From Salibacterium lacus (GTDB lineage Bacteria; Bacillota; Bacilli; Bacillales; Marinococcaceae): a stretch of 64,000 bases of DNA. Under the pieces are notes generated by a model. The model searched no databases. It was not told the origin of the DNA and worked only from the letters and a program-made list of their open reading frames with translations. The position numbers and the translations under genes were made by a program. Of this stretch, positions 58,291-64,000 are shown piece after piece. How positions within the stretch are numbered: position 1 is the first letter of the stretch; each line of letters starts with the position of its first letter. The DNA lies in contig NZ_JBHUML010000002.1 in assembly GCF_042684865.1 (NCBI RefSeq), forward strand, positions 1,550,001 through 1,614,000, written 5' to 3'.

Positions 58291-59351
58291 AACATTTCTC
58301 CTGCTTTGTAATTCTTCTCCGCTGTTGTTCCGAGAATGCTCCATAAGTATTTCGGAGAAGTACCATTTCCCGGTCTTTTAACAGTAATATTATCTCTTGT
58401 GAAGTACTGCCCTTTTTGTATATCTCCCACCACAACCAAACTCTTTCGAGCAGGGGCAATATTATTTTTTTCTATGGAGAGAGAGTCTTTTTGATAAACA
58501 CCCTGTGCCTTCTCAGCCAATCGAATTCCTGCCACCATATCTTTTAATTCATTTGGTTCAAGTGATGCCAGGTGATCTGGACCCGGGAGATTTCTGTCCA
58601 ACGTGAAGTGTTTTTCAATCACCAAGGGAGTGTATGAGACCGAAGTGATCGGTATGGCAATGCCTTCAGAATGATCGGAAAAACCGGTAGAAAGATTGAA
58701 TGTATCTTGTAAAAACGGTATAGAGTGCAAGTTTATGCTTTCTGGAGGAGCAGGATAACTGGTAGTACAGTGCAGTAGAGTAACATATCGTTTTAATAAT
58801 TGTTGTGCTTCTTCGCTGGGGTAGAAGTCAGCTACTTTTTCCGGATCCATATTTGTTTTTTCAGCGTACCCGTAAGCAATATAAGAAAGGGCTTCTTGAA
58901 TCTCAGCGATACTCGACATCCCTGTTGATAAAATGATAGGTAATTGTTTGGTGGCAGCATGATACAATAAGGGCACATTGGTTAAATCTCCGGATCCGAT
59001 TTTGATTTGCTGCACCCCGATATCATCAACAAGAAAATCCACACTGTCCTCATCAAATGGTGTAGATAGAAATTCGATATCTTTTGAATCACAATAGTTT
59101 TTTAGATGGACGAAAAGGTCACGAGTAAGTTCGAGCTGTTTCAGCATCTCATATTGAGATAATGTTTCACCCATATTGTCTTCTTGATACGATGCCTGTT
59201 TTGCATCCCTCGTCACCAGCTTTTCAGCTTCGAATGTTTGAAATTTCACCGCATCAGCGCCAGCTGCTGCAGCCGCGTCTATCAATTTTTCAGCAGTATT
59301 CACATCGCCATTATGATTCACGCCGGCTTCAGCAATAATGTATATTGCCAT
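58287..59351 (-). CDS. legI: Nonulosonic acid synthase (LegI/NeuB-like)
   Basis: Condenses phosphoenolpyruvate with a 6-deoxy-2,4-diacylamido-mannose (or ManNAc) to form the nine-carbon sugar. The 354-residue product has a NeuB barrel: IIAEAGVNHNGD near residues 5-16, DAVKFQTFEAEKL, EFLSTPFDEDSVD, KIGSGDLTN, ILSTGMSS, LLHCTTSYPAP and VIEKHFTLDRNLPGPDH. The C-terminal SAF antifreeze-like domain covers about 290-354. Three bases separate its start from the PIG-L gene's stop. Confidence 0.94.
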   Translation of the reverse strand: MAIYIIAEAGVNHNGDVNTAEKLIDAAAAAGADAVKFQTFEAEKLVTRDAKQASYQEDNMGETLSQYEMLKQLELTRDLFVHLKNYCDSKDIEFLSTPFDEDSVDFLVDDIGVQQIKIGSGDLTNVPLLYHAATKQLPIILSTGMSSIAEIQEALSYIAYGYAEKTNMDPEKVADFYPSEEAQQLLKRYVTLLHCTTSYPAPPESINLHSIPFLQDTFNLSTGFSDHSEGIAIPITSVSYTPLVIEKHFTLDRNLPGPDHLASLEPNELKDMVAGIRLAEKAQGVYQKDSLSIEKNNIAPARKSLVVVGDIQKGQYFTRDNITVKRPGNGTSPKYLWSILGTTAEKNYKAGEML

Positions 59352-59354
59352 GAA

Positions 59355-60023
59355 TTACTCACGCCTTTCTTTGATCAACATAAATGCTTCCGCCGCTTCA
59401 AACCCAGAAGCACTCCCACGAAGGTAAGCCAATGAACGTATAGCTTTGTCACTACGTGGAAAAGGATGGGGTTTTATTTCTGATTCATAGATATTCATGA
59501 TTTCTATTTTTTTGTCCAAATAAGGAGTTATGTTTTTGAATACGTTAGGATGAAAGCCATTTACGGCTGGATCATGGGAAAAATTCGTTTCCGACAAGGT
59601 TTCATATGCCAACACACTTTTTATACTTGGGAAACGAAACCATTTTGTACATGCCATTACTGCATCATACACTCTACAGTGGTCGGTATGCGTATCATAT
59701 CGGTATGGGAGATATATTGTTGTAGGTTGTTCTTGTTGAAAAATATCAGCGACACCTGATATCATCTCTTTCAATTCAGTTTCATCCAGAGAAGCCGCGG
59801 GAAAGTTCAATTTATGCAGTTTGGAAAATTGATATTCTTCCGCTGCGCGTTTGATTTCTTCTTCTCTATTATTCCGAAGTACAGCAGAGTAATCCTCACT
59901 CATATCAGTAAAAATAACCCATTGGATGTCATCATTATTGTCTCTATGCTGTAACAAGCTGCCTCCACAACCCAGCGTCTCGTCATCTGGATGTGGCGTT
60001 ATCATCATTACCCTTTCCTTCAT
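59355..60023 (-). CDS. PIG-L/LmbE-family sugar deacetylase
   Basis: Zinc-dependent N-deacetylase fold, 222 residues. The PHPDDETLGCGG signature is at residues 10-21 (His/Asp ligands) and a further YRYDTHTDHCRVYDAV motif supplies the third ligand near residue 110. Such enzymes remove N-acetyl groups from GlcNAc-type sugars. Between a formyltransferase and the synthase it may free an amino group that is then formylated, or act on the nucleotide sugar. It is not part of the standard legionaminic pathway. Confidence 0.88.
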   Translation of the reverse strand: MKERVMMITPHPDDETLGCGGSLLQHRDNNDDIQWVIFTDMSEDYSAVLRNNREEEIKRAAEEYQFSKLHKLNFPAASLDETELKEMISGVADIFQQEQPTTIYLPYRYDTHTDHCRVYDAVMACTKWFRFPSIKSVLAYETLSETNFSHDPAVNGFHPNVFKNITPYLDKKIEIMNIYESEIKPHPFPRSDKAIRSLAYLRGSASGFEAAEAFMLIKERRE

Positions 60024-60038
60024 GCTTTCATCCCTTTT

Positions 60039-60938
60039 CTACATCAAATATTCCCCTGCCTCAGGTAATGTTTGAAAATCATGTTCGATCAATTCTATTA
60101 TTCCATCAGAACACTTAACTTGAATACGAGAGCCATTTACAGCAACAACCTTGCCAGGTTCAATATTTACAAGTGTTTTATTGCTCACTTCGACCGGAAA
60201 AGCTTCCAAAACTTTTATTTCTTGTGTTTGATATTCTACATGGGCACCTATATATGGCGATGTTAATGCACGAACTAGCCGGTCAATGGCTGCTGTTGAC
60301 ATCCTCCAGTCAATACGACCATCTTCTTTACAGCGTTTCCGCCAATAATTAGCATGGCTATCGTTTTGTATTACCGGAGTCACGTTATCTTTTGCAAGGT
60401 GGTATGTCATTTCAATCATTTGATCTTTAGCTGTATGTATTATTTTATTATACAAGGTCCTGGCATTTTCACGATTCTCCAGCGGGATTATTGACTGACT
60501 TATTATTTCTCCATCATCGGCATTTTCTTTCATATAAAAAAAGGTGGATGCTGTTTCGTTCAATCCTAACGCTAGAGTCCATACGATGGGGTGCCTCCCC
60601 CTGTTTTCAGGGAGTTTCGTGGGATGAAAACCTATCACCCCTTTTTCCGGAATAGACAGAGTATCTTCATTTAAAAGATGAGACCATCCAAAACAATAAA
60701 TGATATCAGGTTTTATGTGTTTCAACCAATCATTCATCTCTGTTTTATTTTGATTATAATTAAATAATGGAATATTAAATCTCGCCGCCAGCGGTTTTAG
60801 TGATTGAAAATCTGAATGAAAAGTAGAGCTTTCTTTTGTAACCACTCCAACAATTTTGACTCTGTCATTTGCATTTTCTAATAGATGGTTAAGCAGCTGA
60901 TAGCTTGTCTCTACACATCCAATAAATACGATATTCAG
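60039..60938 (-). CDS. Formyltransferase (methionyl-tRNA formyltransferase-like, sugar N-formylating)
   Basis: 299 residues. N-terminal formyltransferase fold binding N10-formyl-THF: IGFHPTKLPENRGRHPIVW has the catalytic His and the neighbouring IIYCFGWSHLL; a catalytic-core Asp lies in KENADDGEII. The C-terminal region (about 215-299) is a small Fmt-C-like barrel. Sugar relatives are VioF, ArnA and WbtJ. The best-spaced start to GGAGG is a CTG at 60938 overlapping the neuC stop as CTGA; a GTG at 60947 and a TTG at 60953 are alternatives. It probably N-formylates an amino sugar of the nonulosonic pathway. Confidence 0.87.
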   Translation of the reverse strand: MNIVFIGCVETSYQLLNHLLENANDRVKIVGVVTKESSTFHSDFQSLKPLAARFNIPLFNYNQNKTEMNDWLKHIKPDIIYCFGWSHLLNEDTLSIPEKGVIGFHPTKLPENRGRHPIVWTLALGLNETASTFFYMKENADDGEIISQSIIPLENRENARTLYNKIIHTAKDQMIEMTYHLAKDNVTPVIQNDSHANYWRKRCKEDGRIDWRMSTAAIDRLVRALTSPYIGAHVEYQTQEIKVLEAFPVEVSNKTLVNIEPGKVVAVNGSRIQVKCSDGIIELIEHDFQTLPEAGEYLM

Positions 60939-62098
60939 TGTTTCCACCTCCAATCAAAAAAGGGCTTGGGAATTAATTTCTGCAAATCGGCTTTTTTAAT
61001 AGTATCAAATATAATATTTGCCGCATTTCCATTCCCATATGGAGATTGAACTGTATGCAATTTCTTTTGAAACTCATCTGTTCCAGCCTGTTTTACGGCC
61101 CGTATAATTGCTTCAGAATCATTAGCACATGAAATAACGGATTCTGGTTTTATTCTACCTTTTTGTCTATCACCTATATCAATCGTCGGTTTTCGAAAGT
61201 AAGGAACTTCCAATATTCCACTGGAGGAATTGCCAATAACAGCATCTACATATTGTATTACACTTAAATACCTTAATTGTCCAAGGGAGTCATATAGTTT
61301 TACACGATGAGGATACTGATCAGCATAGCCTTTTATCGTTTCATTTATCATTCTCCCTTCAGTATCTGCATTTGATTTTGTGAAAATAAAGGCAGCATCA
61401 GAGAAATGTTCGACAACATGCATAATATTCTCGATGCCTATTTTTGCTTGTTCTCTGTTTAATGTCTCTGGATGATAAGTAACCAAGTATAGCGTTCCTT
61501 GAAAATTTAAGTCCAGAGATTCCATTAATTCATTTCTATTCATTAAAGATATTTGTTTGATATTGTCCACCCCAGGTGCGCCGGCATTAATGACCGTCGA
61601 CGGCTGTTCTCCCAGTTGAATGACTCTTTGTCGATACCTTTCTGCCGTAACAAAATGAAGATGAGCCATTTTTGTTATAGAATGGCGGATGGGATCATCT
61701 ATTAAACCTTCCGTGAGTTCTCCTCCATGAATATGAGCAACCGGTATATTAGCCGGCAAAGCTGCCTGAACAGCTGCCAGTATCTCGTAACGGTCACCTA
61801 AGACTATTATAAGATCCGGCTGCAGCTCTTCATAGGCGTCGGAAAAACCAATCACTCCCAGGCCGATTGATTTGCTGATGCCTGCCGGGGTATCACTTGA
61901 TAACAGTATTTCCACTTTTTTTGTAATGGTAAATCCGTCTTCTTCAATGGTTTGGTACGTTAAACCGAACTCAGGGGATAAATGCATTCCTGTTACAATA
62001 AGTTGAAATTCAATGGAATCATCGTTTTGTAACTTTTTCATTAAGCCATAAAGCAGTCCATATTCTGCCCTGGTGCCGGTTACGACAGATATTTTCAT
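60935..62098 (-). CDS. legG: Hydrolysing UDP/GDP-sugar 2-epimerase (LegG/NeuC-like)
   Basis: Releases the nucleotide and inverts C2 to give a mannose-configured amino sugar for the synthase. The 387-residue GT-B-fold product has VTGTRAEYGLLYGLMKKL at residues 6-23, LVTGMHLS, VLGDRYEILAA, AHIHGGELTEGLID, TYHPETL and the C-terminal VIGNSSSGILEVPYFRKPTI. HIHGGE/ TEG and DRYE are characteristic of NeuC/LegG. One base separates it from legC and it overlaps the formyltransferase frame by 4 bases. Confidence 0.92.
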   Translation of the reverse strand: MKISVVTGTRAEYGLLYGLMKKLQNDDSIEFQLIVTGMHLSPEFGLTYQTIEEDGFTITKKVEILLSSDTPAGISKSIGLGVIGFSDAYEELQPDLIIVLGDRYEILAAVQAALPANIPVAHIHGGELTEGLIDDPIRHSITKMAHLHFVTAERYRQRVIQLGEQPSTVINAGAPGVDNIKQISLMNRNELMESLDLNFQGTLYLVTYHPETLNREQAKIGIENIMHVVEHFSDAAFIFTKSNADTEGRMINETIKGYADQYPHRVKLYDSLGQLRYLSVIQYVDAVIGNSSSGILEVPYFRKPTIDIGDRQKGRIKPESVISCANDSEAIIRAVKQAGTDEFQKKLHTVQSPYGNGNAANIIFDTIKKADLQKLIPKPFFDWRWKH

Positions 62099-63253
62099 TT
62101 ACATCACACCACTCGGTAAATTAATGATTCTCGCATAAAGACTCTCCGTCTGAGTTAAGTCCATTTTCGGCATATTCCGGTACATCTCTAAATAATGCAT
62201 CGGCTTCCAAACCGGTCTTGCCAATATCTGATGGTCATGAAGTTTCTTTATTATACGATCTCGTTGTTCCATATCCGGCTCATTAAGTAACAGTCCATTT
62301 AACCAATAGTTACTCCTCGTTCCTGCTCTTTCTTTAATAAAAGAAATGCCTGATATGTCGCTTAAAGCTTCAGCATACTGCCCGGCCAGCTTCCGTTTTG
62401 TCTTTAAAAAGAAAGGCAGCTGTTCCAATTGCGCACACCCTAATGCAGCATTGATGTTGGGCATTCTGTAATTATAACCAACTTCATCATGAACAAATTC
62501 AAAGGAGTGAGAAACCTTCGCAGTGGAAGCAAGATGTTCAACCTTATCCGCCATGTCTTTATTATTGGTGAGGAGAGCTCCCCCGCCTCCAGTAGTTATA
62601 ATTTTATTACCATTGAAACTCACTGCTGCTATGTCTCCGAGTTGGCCGACATGTCTGCCGTCTTCATAAGATCCCAAGGCTTCTGCCGCGTCCTCAACAA
62701 TTTTTAGGTGGAATCTGTCTGCTGTCAATCGCAGTTGATTTATGGCTGCTGGGTGGCCAAACGTATGCATAGGTACAACCGCTCGAATCCAGCGGCCGGT
62801 ATGTTTATTGTAGCTGCCCTCAGAAGTGATAACTGCGTGTTGCTTTAGGTACATTTCTAACTTTGACACATCGATACCCAGCGAACTCTCTTCTACATCT
62901 ACGAAATGAGGAACAGCTCCAGTGTGGGAAACAGCATTAGCTGTTGCAACAAATGTCAACGCCGGCACCAGCACTTCATCACCCTGTTCTACACCTGCTG
63001 CAAACAAAGCCAGCTGCAGAGCAGCGGTTCCGTTGACAACAGTAACAGCTCTATTAATTCCTGTGAATGAACAAAGATCCTCTTGGAGCTTGTTTACATA
63101 AGTGCCGGCGGATGAAACCCATGTAGATTCTATCGTATCCTGAACATACTTCGATTCATTTCCTTGAAAGACCGGCGCGTGCAGTGGTTTAAGTTCATCA
63201 TTCTCCGGCAGCACATGCTGGACTGCCTGCAGTATTTGCGATTCCAGTATCAT
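62099..63253 (-). CDS. legC: PLP-dependent aminotransferase (LegC-like)
   Basis: Transfers an amino group, probably from glutamate, to C4 of the 4-keto-6-deoxy sugar made by LegB. The 384-residue protein is of the DegT/DnrJ/EryC1 family: VNGTAALQLALFAAGV near residue 70, DAAEALGS (Asp contacting PLP nitrogen) near 188, and the Schiff-base lysine in SFNGNKIITTGGGGAL near 216, with GYNYRMPNINAALG near 265. Its ATG overlaps the LegB stop (ATGA). Confidence 0.92.
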   Translation of the reverse strand: MILESQILQAVQHVLPENDELKPLHAPVFQGNESKYVQDTIESTWVSSAGTYVNKLQEDLCSFTGINRAVTVVNGTAALQLALFAAGVEQGDEVLVPALTFVATANAVSHTGAVPHFVDVEESSLGIDVSKLEMYLKQHAVITSEGSYNKHTGRWIRAVVPMHTFGHPAAINQLRLTADRFHLKIVEDAAEALGSYEDGRHVGQLGDIAAVSFNGNKIITTGGGGALLTNNKDMADKVEHLASTAKVSHSFEFVHDEVGYNYRMPNINAALGCAQLEQLPFFLKTKRKLAGQYAEALSDISGISFIKERAGTRSNYWLNGLLLNEPDMEQRDRIIKKLHDHQILARPVWKPMHYLEMYRNMPKMDLTQTESLYARIINLPSGVM

Positions 63254-64000
63254 ATATTATATCTCTCAGTTTTATAATTTTTTAAGTTATGTTTCTGCAA
63301 AAACCAGTCCGCTGTCTGCTTTAATCCAAGTTTCAATCCTTCGACGCCTGAATAATTTGGTTCCCAGCCGATGAGTTCTTTAGCTTTCTGATTGGCTGCC
63401 CATAATCTTTCCACTTCACTTTTGGCAGGACGGATTCGTTGATCTTCTGTTTCAATATTCAGAGATGATACATCCATAACCTCAGCTATGTAGTCTACCA
63501 AGTCCCCAATCGATACCTCATAATTACTTCCGATGTTAATAACCTCACCAATAGAAGCTTCATGTTTCATCATATGAATAAAACCAGTTACTGTATCGTC
63601 GATATAATTAAAATCCCTGGTTGGATGGATGGATCCTAACTTTATATCGGTTTTTCCTGCAGCTAACTGTGTAATGATTGTTGGGATGACAGCACGCGCA
63701 GACTGCCGAGGACCGTATGTATTGAACGGACGGATAACTGCAACAGGAAGATCAAAAGACCGGTAAAACGATAATGCTATCTGGTCAGCACCGATTTTAG
63801 ATGCCGCATAAGGGGACTGACCCTGGGTAGGATGATTTTCATCAATCGGAACATACTGAGCAGTACCATACACTTCGCTTGTAGACGTATGAACAACTTT
63901 TTTTACATTCTGCTCGCGGGCTGCCTGCATGACATTCAACGTTCCCTTAACATTCGTGTCCACATAAGTATCCGGGGAATGATACGAATACGGAATCGCA
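63250..64000 (-). CDS. legB: NAD-dependent sugar 4,6-dehydratase (LegB-like), N-terminus beyond window
   Basis: Short-chain dehydratase that forms a 4-keto-6-deoxy sugar from UDP- or GDP-GlcNAc, the first step of the pathway. The visible 249 codons run off the right edge in frame. They include TSTSEVYG, the YAASKIGADQIA catalytic Tyr/Lys pair, RPFNTYGPRQSARAVIPT, the HPTRDFNYIDDT motif and a C-terminal ELIGWEPN. The N-terminal NAD Rossmann motif lies outside. LegB is the inverting/retaining type used for legionaminic acid; PseB would have a different motif set. Confidence 0.88.
   Translation of the reverse strand, partial: AIPYSYHSPDTYVDTNVKGTLNVMQAAREQNVKKVVHTSTSEVYGTAQYVPIDENHPTQGQSPYAASKIGADQIALSFYRSFDLPVAVIRPFNTYGPRQSARAVIPTIITQLAAGKTDIKLGSIHPTRDFNYIDDTVTGFIHMMKHEASIGEVINIGSNYEVSIGDLVDYIAEVMDVSSLNIETEDQRIRPAKSEVERLWAANQKAKELIGWEPNYSGVEGLKLGLKQTADWFLQKHNLKNYKTERYNI

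Overview
This window is chromosomal DNA from a Bacillaceae-type Firmicute. The gene order (gpmI-tpiA-pgk-gap-cggR, clpP, crh-whiA-yvcK-rapZ-yvcI, trxB, hprK-lgt-ppaX-yvoF, yvlBCD, uvrBA, minJ-ctpB, ftsEX, cccB, yvjA, prfB-secA, hpf, fliST, fliD, flaG) follows the same conserved block as Bacillus subtilis. Many proteins are rich in Asp/Glu (UvrB, RF2, FliD, the lipoprotein at 43.5 kb), which suggests a moderately halophilic or alkaliphilic relative; I cannot fix the genus. Almost everything is on the minus strand. Only clpP and one lipoprotein gene are on the plus strand.

Layout. 0-5 kb: glycolytic operon cggR-gap-pgk-tpiA-gpmI (gpmI cut by the left edge), with an exact CggR operator. 5-9.6 kb: clpP under a CtsR-type box, then the convergent yvcI-rapZ-yvcK-whiA-crh operon. 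9.8-11.9 kb: trxB and a TPR protein. 12.2-18.7 kb: eight-gene histidine operon hisZGDBHAF(IE). 18.9-21.9 kb: hprK-lgt-ppaX-yvoF. 22.3-24.2 kb: yvlBCD behind a sigma-W-type promoter. 24.2-29.2 kb: uvrBA with a LexA-type box. 29.3-35.2 kb: division and cell-wall genes (minJ, ctpB, an M23 hydrolase, ftsX, ftsE). 35.6-41.6 kb: cccB, yvjA, prfB (with the programmed frameshift), secA, hpf. 41.8-45.4 kb: an aldehyde dehydrogenase, a lipoprotein, a repeat array and an unknown gene.

45.4-54.8 kb: flagellar genes fliS-fliT, fliD, flaG and a YjfB-type gene, several with sigma-D-type promoters. They are interrupted by a four-gene operon (DUF2334 deacetylase-like, processive GT2, UDP-GlcNAc 2-epimerase, GH8-like) that looks like an uncharacterised synthase-type exopolysaccharide system.

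54.9-64 kb (right edge): a visibly AT-richer, tightly packed operon for a legionaminic-acid-type nonulosonic sugar: LegB (partial), LegC, LegG/NeuC, a formyltransferase, a PIG-L deacetylase, LegI/NeuB, LegH-like acyltransferase, PtmE-like nucleotidyltransferase, LegF/NeuA and a frameshifted sulfotransferase. Its position beside flaG suggests flagellin glycosylation. The formyltransferase/deacetylase pair suggests an N-formylated or otherwise modified sugar and is the most novel biology here.

No rRNA, tRNA, CRISPR array, insertion sequence or prophage was recognised. Promoter, operator and terminator calls come from reading motifs by eye.
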